From contig CAVOKQ010000013.1 in assembly GCA_963696545.1 (NCBI GenBank), positions 204,523 to 268,522 of the forward strand: DNA of 64,000 nucleotides. The letters are read 5' to 3'. Position 1 is the stretch's first letter, and the number at the start of each line of letters is the position of its first letter. Origin of the DNA: RPQJ01 sp963696545 (GTDB lineage: Bacteria; Pseudomonadota; Gammaproteobacteria; Steroidobacterales; Steroidobacteraceae). Under the pieces are notes generated by a model. That model worked only from the letters and a program-made list of their open reading frames with translations, was not told where the DNA came from and made no database searches. Positions 1 to 10,540 of this stretch are shown one piece after another. The position numbers and the translations under genes are program-made.

Positions 1-1
1 G

Positions 2-835
2 CTGCGGCCGGCGCCGGCCAACCACGGCATCTGGTTCCGCCGCACCGACCTCGACGAGCCCGTGGACATCCCGGCGCGTGCCGAGAACGTCAGCGAGACG
101 ACCCTCGGGACGACGATCGTCCAGGATGGTGCCAAGGTCTCGACGATCGAGCACCTGCTGTCCGCGCTCGCGGGCCTCGGGATCGACAACGCGATCATCG
201 AGCTGTCCGCCGACGAAGTGCCGATCATGGACGGCAGCGCCGGGCCGTTCGTTTTCCTGCTGCAGTCGGCAGGCATCGAGGAACAGAATGCGCCGAAGAA
301 GTTCGTGCGCATCAAGAAGAGCGTCAAGGTCGAGGACGGCGAGAAGTGGGCGCGGTTCGATCCTTACGACGGCTTCAAGGTTAACTTCGAAATCGAATTC
401 GACCATCCGGTGTTCAAGCGCCGCTCGCAGGTCGCCTCGATGGACTTCTCGACGACCACGTTCCTGCGCGAGGTCAGCCGGGCCCGCACGTTCGGCTTCA
501 TGCGCGACCTCGAGTACATGCGCTCGCGCAACCTGGCGCTCGGCGGCAACCTCGACAATGCGATCGTGCTCGACGATTACCGGATCCTGAACGAGGACGG
601 GCTGCGCTACGAGGACGAGTTCGTGAAGCACAAGATCCTCGACGCGATCGGGGACCTGTACCTGCTCGGCCACAGCCTGATCGGCGAGTTCAGCGGCTAC
701 AAGTCCGGCCACGGCCTGAACAACCGGCTGCTGCGCACGCTGATCGCAGATCGCACGGCGTGGGAAGACGTGACGTTCGAAACGCTGCAGGATGCGCCGA
801 TTTCGTACGTTGCGGCCGCGGCTGCGACTGCGTGA
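2..835 (+). CDS. lpxC: LpxC, UDP-3-O-acyl-N-acetylglucosamine deacetylase (5' end outside window)
   Basis: LpxC removes the N-acetyl group from UDP-3-O-acyl-GlcNAc, the committed cytoplasmic step of lipid A synthesis. The frame is open from the left edge, so the start lies outside the window; it opens with the typical LRPAPANHGIWFRRTDL stretch. Family motifs follow in order: STIEHLLSALAGLGIDN (zinc-ligand His with adjacent Glu, near 149-154), KHKILDAIGDLYLLG (second zinc His and the Asp ligand, near 628-650) and GYKSGHGLNNRLLRTL (general-acid His, near 700-730). All expected catalytic residues are present and the C-terminus has a normal length with an Ala-rich tail. It is the last gene of the division/cell-wall cluster that would lie to the left. 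A GTG at 62 is in frame but too far downstream to be the true start. Confidence 0.97.
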   Translation: MRPAPANHGIWFRRTDLDEPVDIPARAENVSETTLGTTIVQDGAKVSTIEHLLSALAGLGIDNAIIELSADEVPIMDGSAGPFVFLLQSAGIEEQNAPKKFVRIKKSVKVEDGEKWARFDPYDGFKVNFEIEFDHPVFKRRSQVASMDFSTTTFLREVSRARTFGFMRDLEYMRSRNLALGGNLDNAIVLDDYRILNEDGLRYEDEFVKHKILDAIGDLYLLGHSLIGEFSGYKSGHGLNNRLLRTLIADRTAWEDVTFETLQDAPISYVAAAAATA

Positions 836-848
836 AGCAGAGTGATTG

Positions 849-937
849 GTGAATAGTGATTAGTGGATAGCGGATAGTCAGAACCGGGACGCGCGGCGCC
901 TGATCCGCCTATCCACTATCCACCGCTCACTGCTCAC
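849..937. repeat. Imperfect inverted repeat between lpxC and dciA
   Basis: The left arm (849-870) reads GTGAATAGTGAT followed by TAGTGGATAG. The right arm (909-937) is its imperfect reverse complement. A related copy lies at 2407-2501 just before secA. Both sit between genes and could fold into hairpins. Here the element separates the convergent genes lpxC and dciA, so it may help end transcription, which is inference. Confidence 0.6.
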
Positions 938-938
938 T

Positions 939-1241
939 TCACTTCCCCCTCCGTACCCTTACCCGCACCTTCCCCGTGACGGGCTCGCCCAGCTCCGCGA
1001 GCCGCAGCATCAGCTTCGGCGCCGCATAGCGCACCCGCGCGGACCACGCCGCCGAGTCGACCATCACGACCAGGTCCTCGTCACGACGGGCCGCACCGAC
1101 CACGTGTTGACCCAGCGGGTCGGGCAGTTCCCGGCGTACCAGGTCGGCCAGCCCGACGGCCTCCGCAGCCTTGCGGGCGAGGCGGTCCAGACCGTCGAGT
1201 GGAGTCGAAAACAGGGGCTTCAGTGGGTCGCTCATTGTCAA
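939..1241 (-). CDS. dciA: DciA-like DUF721 protein
   Basis: A 100-residue basic protein of the DUF721 family. DciA is the replicative-helicase (DnaB) operator in bacteria that lack DnaC. The N-terminus (PLKPLFSTPLDGLDRLARKA) and the core DEDLVVMVDSAAWSARVRYAAPKLMLRL match the family's KH-like domain: a strand, then a Trp-containing helix, then a Leu-rich segment. The start at 1241 gives MTMSD; an in-frame ATG two codons later is equally possible. It is transcribed away from the M23 peptidase gene and towards lpxC. Its place between lpxC and secA is the usual one in gammaproteobacteria. The function is inferred from family and position. Confidence 0.85.
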   Translation of the reverse strand: MTMSDPLKPLFSTPLDGLDRLARKAAEAVGLADLVRRELPDPLGQHVVGAARRDEDLVVMVDSAAWSARVRYAAPKLMLRLAELGEPVTGKVRVRVRRGK

Positions 1242-1270
1242 TCAAAAATTGTTAATACGTGCTTTTTCGA

Positions 1271-1299
1271 TTGCCAGCGGCGACCCGTTCCTGCATAGT
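1271..1299 (+). promoter_or_regulatory. Possible sigma-70 promoter for the M23 peptidase gene
   Basis: TTGCCA at 1271-1276, a 17-bp spacer and CATAGT at 1294-1299 resemble -35 and -10 boxes. They lie in the 235-bp region between divergent dciA and the M23 gene, about 180 bp before the M23 start. The -10 box matches only four of six consensus bases, so support is modest. Confidence 0.35.
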
Positions 1300-1476
1300 C
1301 TGCCGACTTGCAGCTGGGCGGGTCCACCTCCCGGGCGCCGACAACAATGCGACGGCAACCGGTTGGGGAGAGTTTGCTCCCATCCCGATCCTTCCGGCTC
1401 GAACTGTGACGCGGCTCGGCCTGCTTGCGGGCCAAAGCGTCCATTCTCAACGGCCGCCAAGAGGTTGTGCGCCGCG

Positions 1477-2394
1477 ATGAATCTGAAAATCATCTCTGGC
1501 CGGTCCGGAACGGTCCGCCACTTCGACCTGAAGTCTCCCCGCACCCTGCTCGCCCTCGGCGGCGGTGCGTTGCTGGTCACCGCCGCGATTTTCGCCGCGG
1601 GCGTGCAGCTCGGCCGCCTGATGGCAGGCCCGATGGAGAGCCAGAAGCTCGCACAGGCGATCGACGAGCAGCGCATGGACCTGCAGGCCGTCCGCGGCCA
1701 GCTGCAGGGCAAGGTTGACGCGCTGGCCTCGCGCGTCGGCACGATGAATGCCCACATGATCCGCCTGGACGCGCTTGGCCGCCGCATCACTGATCTCGCG
1801 AACCTGGATCGTGGCGAGTTCGATTTCGACAAGCCGCCGCCGGCGGGTGGCCCCGAAGGCACCGAGAACTCTGCGGGTTCCGCACAGGCGCCCGAACTGA
1901 CGGCCGTGCTCGATTCGCTCGAGGCGCAGCTGCAGGACCGCGAGCGGCAGCTGACCGTGCTCGAGAGCCTGATGTCCACGCGGCAGCTTGGCCAGCGGAT
2001 CCTGCCGAGTGGCTGGCCCGTGATCGGCGGCTGGATTTCCTCGCATTTCGGCTACCGCTCGGATCCGTTCACCGGCCACGGTGCGTTCCATGCCGGCGTC
2101 GATTTTGCAGCCGAGCCGGGCTCCAAGGTGATCTCCACGGGCCCGGGTGTCGTCTCGTTCGCGGGCTACAAGACGGGCTACGGCTACGTCGTCGAGATCA
2201 CCCACCCGACGGGTTACCTGACCCGCTACGGCCACAACTCGCGCAACCTGGTCCGCGAGGGCGAGGCCGTGCAGAAGGGCCAGGCGATCGCCGTGATCGG
2301 CAGCACCGGCCGTTCCACCGGTACGCACGTGCATTTCGAGGTCGAGCGGGACGGCAACACGCTGAACCCGATGCGGTACCTCAGCGCGCCTTGA
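1477..2394 (+). CDS. Membrane-anchored M23 (LytM-type) metallopeptidase
   Basis: A 305-residue cell-wall peptidase or peptidase-like regulator. One transmembrane segment lies near residues 23-45, then a helical coiled-coil stretch (about 50-170, rich in Gln/Leu/Asp) and a C-terminal M23 domain. The zinc motif HxGxD is present as H205-A-G-V-D209, and the second motif HVH at residues 284-286. The domain is therefore probably catalytically competent, unlike degenerate EnvC/NlpD types. The ATG at 1477 is preferred because the transmembrane anchor follows directly; the frame stays open further upstream but that stretch does not look coding. A GAGG lies 12 bases before the start. It occupies the slot between dciA and secA where many gammaproteobacteria carry such a gene. 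Confidence 0.9.
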   Translation: MNLKIISGRSGTVRHFDLKSPRTLLALGGGALLVTAAIFAAGVQLGRLMAGPMESQKLAQAIDEQRMDLQAVRGQLQGKVDALASRVGTMNAHMIRLDALGRRITDLANLDRGEFDFDKPPPAGGPEGTENSAGSAQAPELTAVLDSLEAQLQDRERQLTVLESLMSTRQLGQRILPSGWPVIGGWISSHFGYRSDPFTGHGAFHAGVDFAAEPGSKVISTGPGVVSFAGYKTGYGYVVEITHPTGYLTRYGHNSRNLVREGEAVQKGQAIAVIGSTGRSTGTHVHFEVERDGNTLNPMRYLSAP

Positions 2395-2406
2395 CGCGCA
2401 GGGCGA

Positions 2407-2501
2407 GTGAATAGTGATCGGTGGATAGGGGATAGCGCCGAGGGCCTCTTGCAGAGCCTTTTCCCGGCCTCACTATCCGCTGACCGCTAGTTGCTGCTCA
2501 C
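2407..2501. repeat. Second copy of the GTGAATAGTGAT inverted repeat
   Basis: The left arm at 2407-2428 shares GTGAATAGTGAT and GGTGGATAG with the copy at 849. The right arm (2471-2501) is a looser reverse complement. It lies between the M23 stop and the secA start, so it falls in the secA leader or the M23 3' end. Confidence 0.55.
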
Positions 2502-2552
2502 TTTCCTGTAAAATTCCCGCCTTTCCCTTTCGCGCCCTTCCCCGGAGCCCCC

Positions 2553-5327
<2,775 letters not shown>

Positions 5328-5335
5328 ACCTCGCT

Positions 5336-5462
5336 GTCGCGTTTCGTGCCCTGCCGGGGAGTGCCCGCAGGGACGCCGTGAATATGTCCCTATAGGCTCC
5401 GCGGCGGCGTCCATGCCGCCGACGGCCCTGCGAACACTCCCCGGCAGGGCACGAAACGCGAC
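5336..5462. repeat. 127-bp palindromic element with perfect 28-bp arms
   Basis: A perfect 28-bp inverted repeat: the left arm 5336-5363 starts GTCGCGTTTCGTGCCC, and the right arm 5435-5462 is its exact reverse complement. Inside are further pairings, such as CGCAGGG with CCCTGCG and GGACGCCG with CGGCGTCC. The whole element can fold into a long branched stem. It starts nine bases after the secA stop and ends 30 bases before mutT. It may act as a terminator or be a mobile repeat; the sequence shows only the structure. Confidence 0.8.
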
Positions 5463-5491
5463 GGAGGCTTCGCTCTCGTGGCTGCGCTCTC

Positions 5492-5896
5492 GTGAACTCG
5501 CTCGAACTCCCTCAGTTGCAAGTGGTGGCGGGTGCGCTGTTCGATGCGCAGGGCCGCGTGCTGATCACGCAGCGGCCGCCCGGAAAGGCGCTGGCCGGGC
5601 GTTGGGAGTTTCCCGGTGGAAAGCTGCACGCGGGTGAGGACCCGTTCGCGGGCCTCGTGAGGGAGCTACGCGAGGAACTCGATGTCGTCGTGCACGCTGC
5701 AGAGCGGCTGGTCCGATACTCGCACGCGTATCCCGAGCGGGTCGTGTGGCTCGACATGTGGATCGTGTCGTCGTGGACCGGCGAGCCGCGCGGGCTCGAA
5801 GGCCAGGCGCTGAAGTGGGTCGAGGTGCAGCGGCTGTCCGGCGAGGACATCCTCGAGGCGGACGCACCGATCGTCGCGGCGCTCAACTCGTGTTGA
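5492..5896 (+). CDS. mutT: MutT-type Nudix 8-oxo-dGTP diphosphatase
   Basis: A 134-residue Nudix hydrolase that would remove oxidised dGTP from the nucleotide pool. The Nudix box runs from G43 (PGGKLHAGEDPFAGLVRELR) through REL-R-EE to about residue 65, with E49, R57, E58, E61 and E62 in place. The late Gly of the consensus is Asp (D64), a tolerated change. The N-terminal part QVVAGALFDAQGRVLITQRP and the WEFPGGK stretch are typical MutT. Translation starts at GTG 5492 with no obvious ribosome-binding site, so the exact start is uncertain. The gene converges with tpm. Confidence 0.92.
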   Translation: MNSLELPQLQVVAGALFDAQGRVLITQRPPGKALAGRWEFPGGKLHAGEDPFAGLVRELREELDVVVHAAERLVRYSHAYPERVVWLDMWIVSSWTGEPRGLEGQALKWVEVQRLSGEDILEADAPIVAALNSC

Positions 5897-5929
5897 ACGC
5901 GTCGCGTTAGCTGCGTTTCGCCAGCCGAG

Positions 5930-6586
5930 TCACGCGCGCTCCAGCGCGTAGGCGATCTCGTGCAGCGCAGGAATCCCGAACTCGGCGAACTTCGGGCTCT
6001 GGGCGAGGATGTCGACACGCTCGAGTTCCTGCACCGAGAACCGGCCGGTGCATAGTTGCAGGATCTCGTCTGTCTCGACCGAGAACGGCGGGCCGCCTTT
6101 CATTTCCTGCGGGTATTCGAACGAGACCTGCAGCCCACGGGCGCCGGGCGGCAGCAGTGCCGCCAGCGACGCGATGTATGGACCGCGCATTTCTGGGGGC
6201 AGGGCAACCAGTGCGGCGCGGTCGTAGAAGGCGGCGAGCGGGCCGGTCACCTGCGGCGTAAGCGCGAGCGCGTCACCTTCGTAGATTTCGAAAGCCCCCG
6301 CAGCGTGCAGCGTGAAGCCCGCGCGCCGGGTCAGCGTCGGCTGCAGCGACTGGCTGGCAAAGAATTCATCGATCGCGATCCGGCTCAGCTCGCTGCCGAC
6401 GATTGCGCAGCCCCGGTCCGCGAGCCAGGTCATGTCGAGACTCTTGCCGCAAAGAGGGACGTAGACCCGCGCGCCCGCGGGCACGCCGAGCCGTGGCCAC
6501 CAGGACTCGAGCAACTGGTGGGCGGACTGCTGGTGGAAGCCGATCTGTCCGGTGCGCCAGCGCTCGTGCCAGAAGTCGTGGTGCAC
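5930..6586 (-). CDS. tpm: Thiopurine S-methyltransferase-family protein
   Basis: A 218-residue SAM-dependent methyltransferase of the TPMT family. In bacteria these act on thiopurines and on selenium or tellurium oxyanions. Diagnostic features are the N-terminus HDFWHERWRTGQIGFHQ, the SAM-binding stretch VYVPLCGKSLDMTWLADRG and a following acidic residue (GSELS), then IYEGDAL and AFYDRAALVALP. The length is normal for the family. It is the last gene of the leftward block, 18 bases after yacG, and converges with mutT. The family is clear; the true substrate is not visible from sequence. Confidence 0.93.
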   Translation of the reverse strand: MHHDFWHERWRTGQIGFHQQSAHQLLESWWPRLGVPAGARVYVPLCGKSLDMTWLADRGCAIVGSELSRIAIDEFFASQSLQPTLTRRAGFTLHAAGAFEIYEGDALALTPQVTGPLAAFYDRAALVALPPEMRGPYIASLAALLPPGARGLQVSFEYPQEMKGGPPFSVETDEILQLCTGRFSVQELERVDILAQSPKFAEFGIPALHEIAYALERA

Positions 6587-6604
6587 TCTGCGCGAATCCC
6601 GTGG

Positions 6605-6808
6605 TCAGTGCCGCGGCGGCTCGCCCGGCCCGTCGGACTCCTGGCTCGACGGTGCCGGAATCTCCTCGCCCGGGATCGCCCGCTTTTCCGTCATCCACGC
6701 ACCGAGATCGATGAGCCGGCAGCGCTCGCTGCAGAACGGACGAAATGGCGATCCGTCCGACCATTCGACCGGACGCTGGCACGTGGGGCAGGGGACGGTG
6801 GCGGCCAC
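6605..6808 (-). CDS. yacG: YacG zinc-finger DNA gyrase inhibitor
   Basis: A 67-residue protein with the YacG zinc finger: CPTC near the N-terminus and CSERC about fifteen residues later (Cys-x2-Cys-x15-Cys-x3-Cys), then RLIDLGAWMTEKRAIPG, which is the family signature. YacG binds GyrB and blocks DNA binding by gyrase in characterised species. The GTG at 6808 is chosen because GAGG lies five bases upstream and the zinc finger follows within six residues. A longer in-frame start at 6907 would add an unrelated Arg-rich extension inside zapD. It follows zapD directly, as in many gammaproteobacteria. Confidence 0.92.
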   Translation of the reverse strand: MAATVPCPTCQRPVEWSDGSPFRPFCSERCRLIDLGAWMTEKRAIPGEEIPAPSSQESDGPGEPPRH

Positions 6809-6813
6809 TCGCC

Positions 6814-7620
6814 TCAAGTGCAGGTGAACAGCGTGAACCGTACGTCCTCTGAGGTCTGCACGGGACGGTTTCCGGCGTCCTGCCAGACCAGGAACCGGAC
6901 GCTGCAACGGTAGTGGCTGCCGCTGATCTCAGGGTAGATGTCGGTGCCGGCCGGGAGCGCGAGACGGATCATCTGCGCAGGCACGTCGCGGTCGAGCGCC
7001 AAATGAAACACTCCGCCTGTCGCGACTTCGGGCTTCGAGCGGGCCTGCTCGCGCGTCATCCACAGCAGTTCGCCCACCGCGTCGCCCAGCGGGCGGATCA
7101 CCGCGAGCCAGTGCGCGAAGTCGGCGCCGCGGACTTCGTCGGGCAGGTTGAGCCAGTGCGTGTAGTCCGGCAGGTCGAACTCGCAGGTGCCGCCCGGGAT
7201 CGTGCTGCGGTGCTTGATCGCGTTCAGGAACTCGGAATCGCGCAGCTTCTGCATGAAGAGCGCGCCGACGCTGCTCAGTTCGTCGCGCATGCGCCCGAGC
7301 TTCGTGAGCAGCACGCGCAGCCGCGCCGAGTCGACGCCGGGCCGCGTGTTGTATGCCGACAGCTGGCTCATCTGGCGCTCGAGTTCCTTCAGCACCTCGC
7401 CGCGCACGTCGCCGCGCTGGGTGATCGCGAGGATCTCGAGCAACGACGACACCGCCGCACGCGTCGACCAGGAGTCCGCCTTCGTGTGATGGTGCACCGC
7501 CTGCTGGTACAGGAAATCGAGGCGCAGGAAATTGCGCATCCGCTCGTTGAGCGGCTGCTCGTAGACGATCACGCGGCTGACCGCGTCCGCCGAGGGCGAC
7601 ACGGCCTCGTTTGCGTTCAT
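6814..7620 (-). CDS. zapD: ZapD cell-division protein
   Basis: A 268-residue ZapD (YacF) protein that bundles FtsZ filaments at midcell. Recognisable stretches are VIVYEQPLNERMRNFLRLDFLYQQ at the N-terminus, LLEILAITQRGDVRGEVLKELERQ, and SEFLNAIKHRSTIPGGTCEFDLPDYTHWL, and the C-terminal beta region ends FLVWQDAGNRPVQTSEDVRFTL. ATG 7620 (MNANEAV) is preferred over an upstream in-frame start that would add a low-complexity Arg-rich leader. It lies between coaE and yacG, the conserved order. Confidence 0.95.
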   Translation of the reverse strand: MNANEAVSPSADAVSRVIVYEQPLNERMRNFLRLDFLYQQAVHHHTKADSWSTRAAVSSLLEILAITQRGDVRGEVLKELERQMSQLSAYNTRPGVDSARLRVLLTKLGRMRDELSSVGALFMQKLRDSEFLNAIKHRSTIPGGTCEFDLPDYTHWLNLPDEVRGADFAHWLAVIRPLGDAVGELLWMTREQARSKPEVATGGVFHLALDRDVPAQMIRLALPAGTDIYPEISGSHYRCSVRFLVWQDAGNRPVQTSEDVRFTLFTCT

Positions 7621-7729
7621 CAACGTATTTTGCTCTACGCGTACATCCACGCACAACCGCGATTGCAGGAGCGGACTCGCTGCCGGTCGAGATGGATGCC
7701 GCCCGCAAGGTCGGCTTGGCTGTCCTGCC

Positions 7730-8344
7730 CTAGCTCCGCACGGCCGCAATCTCGCGGTAGCGGCGGTCCAGCGTCGCGACTCGCGCGCGAAGGTCGTCGA
7801 CGCGGCCGGTGTTCCTGACCACATCGTCGGCCAGCGCGAGCCGTTGCGCCCGCGTGGCCTGCGCGTTCAGCGACGCCTGCGCCTGCTCGTGCGTAACGCC
7901 GTCACGCATCATCAGCCGCTGGATCTGCAGTTCCTCGGGAACGTCCACCAGCAGCACGCGATCGACGTGGTCGCGGCGTCCGCCCTCGGTGAGCAGCGGG
8001 ATTACGAGCATCTGGTAGGGGCCCTGTGCCGCCATCGACTGCCGCTCCATCTCGGCGCGGATCGCCGGGTGCAGTATCGCCTCGAGGCGACGCTTCGCGT
8101 CCGGGTCGGTGAATATGCGCTCGCGCATGCGGCGGCGGTCGAGGCGGCCATCGGCGTCGAGCACGTCCCGTCCGAACGTCGCGGCGATCTTCGTGAGCGC
8201 CGGTTGTCCCGGCTCGACCACCTGGCGGGCGATGACGTCGGTGTCGATTACGGGCACGCCGAGCGCGGCGAACAGATCCGCGACCGTGGACTTGCCGCTG
8301 GCAATGCCGCCGGTGAGCGCCACGCGGAAGGGCTGGTCGCTCAT
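7730..8344 (-). CDS. coaE: Dephospho-CoA kinase
   Basis: CoaE phosphorylates the 3'-OH of dephospho-CoA, the last step of coenzyme A synthesis. The protein has 204 residues. The P-loop is GGIASGKST (12-20), followed by the substrate-site Asp in VIDTDVIARQVVEPG and the lid region (RDGVTHEQAQASLNAQ). Length and motif order are normal. It lies between pilD and zapD, 25 bases downstream of pilD, in the conserved pilBCD-coaE order. About 110 bp without a gene separate it from zapD. Confidence 0.96.
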   Translation of the reverse strand: MSDQPFRVALTGGIASGKSTVADLFAALGVPVIDTDVIARQVVEPGQPALTKIAATFGRDVLDADGRLDRRRMRERIFTDPDAKRRLEAILHPAIRAEMERQSMAAQGPYQMLVIPLLTEGGRRDHVDRVLLVDVPEELQIQRLMMRDGVTHEQAQASLNAQATRAQRLALADDVVRNTGRVDDLRARVATLDRRYREIAAVRS

Positions 8345-8369
8345 GGTTGCGAGCGCCGCGCCGGGCGAC

Positions 8370-9293
8370 CTATCGGTCGAGCCCGGTCAGCGAAAGGTAG
8401 CCGCCGACGATCTGCGGCCCCCACATCAGCGCGATCCAGCCCGCGGCTGCAAGGTAGGGGCCGAACGGGATCGGGATGTTGCGGTCGCGGCCGCGCACCA
8501 AGATCAGCAGGATGCCGATCACGGCGCCCGTGAATGCGGACAGCAGGATGATCAGCGGCAGCATCTGCCAGCCCATCCACGCGCCGAACGCGCCGAACAG
8601 CTTGAAGTCGCCGTAACCCATGCCTTCCTTGCCGGTGGCGAGCTTGAACGCCCAGTACACGGACCAGAGGCCGAGATACCCGGCTGCCCCGCCGATGATC
8701 GCGGACCTGGGATCCACCGGCGCAGGCGGGGTGAGGCCCGCGTGCCAGGCGAGGCTGAGCAGCAGGCCGAGCCACAGCAGCGGCAGCGTGATGACGTCCG
8801 GGAGAATCTGGTGGTCTAGGTCGATCACCGTCAGCGCCACGAGCGCCCAGGTGAAGGTCAAGGCCGCGACCGACTGCCAGTGCCAGCCGAAGCGCCAGAC
8901 GACTGCGGCCGACAGGATCGCCGTGCCGAGTTCGACGACCGGGTAGCGCGGCGAGATCTTCGCCTTGCAGTTGGCGCACTTGCCGCCGAGCAACAGCCAG
9001 CTCAGTACCGGGATGTTCTGGTGCGCCTTGATTTCGGCGCCGCAGTGCGGGCAGGCGGAGCGGGGGGTCAGCAGGTTGTACCTGGCGGGCGGCACGGCGG
9101 CCGGTGCCTTGCCCACGCTGGCCGTCGCCTGCACCGCAGCCGCGCCAGCGCCGACCATCTCCTCCGCCTGCGTGCGCCACTGCCGGTCGAGCATGACCGG
9201 CAGGCGGTGGATCACGACGTTCAGGAAGCTGCCGACCAGCAGCGAAAACAGGAACGCGCTGCCGATCAGCAGCGCGGGGTTTGCCTGCAGCAC
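8370..9293 (-). CDS. pilD: PilD prepilin peptidase / N-methyltransferase
   Basis: A 307-residue bifunctional membrane enzyme that cleaves type IV prepilins after Gly and methylates the new N-terminus. The zinc-binding cytoplasmic loop has C81-x2-C84 and C106-x2-C109. The aspartyl protease residues lie in IDLDHQILPD (158-166) and GYGD (226-229). Several hydrophobic helices follow. The loop between the first helix and the zinc motif is longer than in Pseudomonas and Ala-rich (about residues 45-70). It follows pilC by 11 bases and processes PilA, encoded at 18.8-19.3 kb. Confidence 0.96.
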   Translation of the reverse strand: MLQANPALLIGSAFLFSLLVGSFLNVVIHRLPVMLDRQWRTQAEEMVGAGAAAVQATASVGKAPAAVPPARYNLLTPRSACPHCGAEIKAHQNIPVLSWLLLGGKCANCKAKISPRYPVVELGTAILSAAVVWRFGWHWQSVAALTFTWALVALTVIDLDHQILPDVITLPLLWLGLLLSLAWHAGLTPPAPVDPRSAIIGGAAGYLGLWSVYWAFKLATGKEGMGYGDFKLFGAFGAWMGWQMLPLIILLSAFTGAVIGILLILVRGRDRNIPIPFGPYLAAAGWIALMWGPQIVGGYLSLTGLDR

Positions 9294-9304
9294 GTCCGCG
9301 ATCG

Positions 9305-10522
9305 TCAGATGACCGCGCCCAGTTTGAAGATCGGCAGGTACATCGCGATGACGAGGCTGCCGACGATCACGCCGAGGATGACCATGATCAACGGCTCGAG
9401 CAGGCTGCTCAGGGCGTCGACGGCAGCGTCCACGTCCGCCTCGTAGAAATCGGCCACTTTGCTGGCCATTTCATCGAGCGAGCCGGATTCCTCGCCGACC
9501 GCGATCATCTGCACGACCATGTTGGGGAACAGGCCCGTGTTCTCCATCGCGCGCTGCATGCGCATGCCGGTGGAGATCTCGTCCCGCATCCTGAGCACGG
9601 CGTCCTGGTAGACGATGTTGCCCGTGGCGCCGGATACGGACTTCATCGCCTCGACCAGCGGCACACCTGCGCCGAACATCGTGGCGAGCGTGCGCGCGAA
9701 GCGCGCAATCGCGGCCTTCTCAAGGATCGGGCCGATCACCGGGATCTGCAGCGAGGTGCGGTCCAGGAACTGGCGCATCGCGCGTGAGCGCTTGTAGAAA
9801 TAGCCGAACGCAAACACGGCGCCACCGAAGACGATCAGCGCCATCCAGCCGTTGTGCTGCATCCACCGGGACAGGTTGATGACCAGCTGCGTGAACGCCG
9901 GCAGGTCGGCCCCGAATCCCTTGAACAGCTCCTCGAACTGCGGAATGACGAAGAGCAGCAGGATCACCGTCACGATGACGGCTACTGCCAGGACTGCCGC
10001 AGGATAGAACAGGGCCTTCTTGATTTTCTTCTTGAGCGCCTCGGTCTTTTCCTTGTAGGTCGCGATCTTGTCGAGCACTGTCTCCAGCGCACCGGCGTGC
10101 TCGCCAGCTTCGACCAGGTTCGTGAACAGATCGTCGAAGTACAGCGGGTGCTTGCCGAGCGCGACGTGCAGCGCGTTACCCGTCTCGATGTCGCCCTTGA
10201 TGGCGAGAATCAGCTTCTGCATCGCAGGCTTCTCGTGCCCGACGCCGATGATCTCGAAGGCCTGGACCATCGGGATGCCCGCGGTCAGCATCGTCGCGAG
10301 CTGCCGGGCGAAGATCGCGATGTCCGCCGGCGTGACCGTCCCTTCGCCCTTGAGCCATTGCCGCTGCTTCTTGACGCGCGCAACGGCGATTCCCTGCTTG
10401 CGCAGGTCGGCGCGGAGCTCGAACTCGTCCTTCGCGAGACCGCGTCCCTTGACGCGGTTGCCCTTCCGGTCCTTGCCTTCCCAGTTGAACGGGAACTGCC
10501 TTGCTACGGTGACTTGAGCCAT
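9305..10522 (-). CDS. pilC: PilC type IV pilus inner-membrane platform protein
   Basis: A 405-residue polytopic platform protein that couples the PilB/PilT ATPases to pilin assembly. It carries two GspF/T2SF domains (about residues 75-195 and 280-400), each with the family pattern: FARQLATMLTAGIPMVQAF, then the repeated FARTLATMFGAGVPLVEAM. Transmembrane helices lie near 175-195, 225-245 and 375-395. The N-terminus FNWEGKDRKGNRVKG is typical. It lies between pilB (18 bases upstream) and pilD (11 bases downstream), so one operon is likely. Confidence 0.97.
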   Translation of the reverse strand: MAQVTVARQFPFNWEGKDRKGNRVKGRGLAKDEFELRADLRKQGIAVARVKKQRQWLKGEGTVTPADIAIFARQLATMLTAGIPMVQAFEIIGVGHEKPAMQKLILAIKGDIETGNALHVALGKHPLYFDDLFTNLVEAGEHAGALETVLDKIATYKEKTEALKKKIKKALFYPAAVLAVAVIVTVILLLFVIPQFEELFKGFGADLPAFTQLVINLSRWMQHNGWMALIVFGGAVFAFGYFYKRSRAMRQFLDRTSLQIPVIGPILEKAAIARFARTLATMFGAGVPLVEAMKSVSGATGNIVYQDAVLRMRDEISTGMRMQRAMENTGLFPNMVVQMIAVGEESGSLDEMASKVADFYEADVDAAVDALSSLLEPLIMVILGVIVGSLVIAMYLPIFKLGAVI

Positions 10523-10540
10523 GCGGGTAATGCCCTATCG

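Noticed and set aside
1171..1476. N-terminal extension of the M23 peptidase by about 100 residues
   Set aside because: The upstream stretch is Cys/Pro/Arg-rich and overlaps the divergent promoter region and the dciA start; the ATG at 1477 leads directly into the membrane anchor.
6809..6907. Longer yacG start at 6907
   Set aside because: It would lie inside the zapD coding end; the GTG at 6808 has a good ribosome-binding site and gives the normal YacG length.
7621..7824. Longer zapD start at 7824
   Set aside because: The added residues are low-complexity and Arg/Pro-rich, overlap the end of coaE, and are unlike the family N-terminus.
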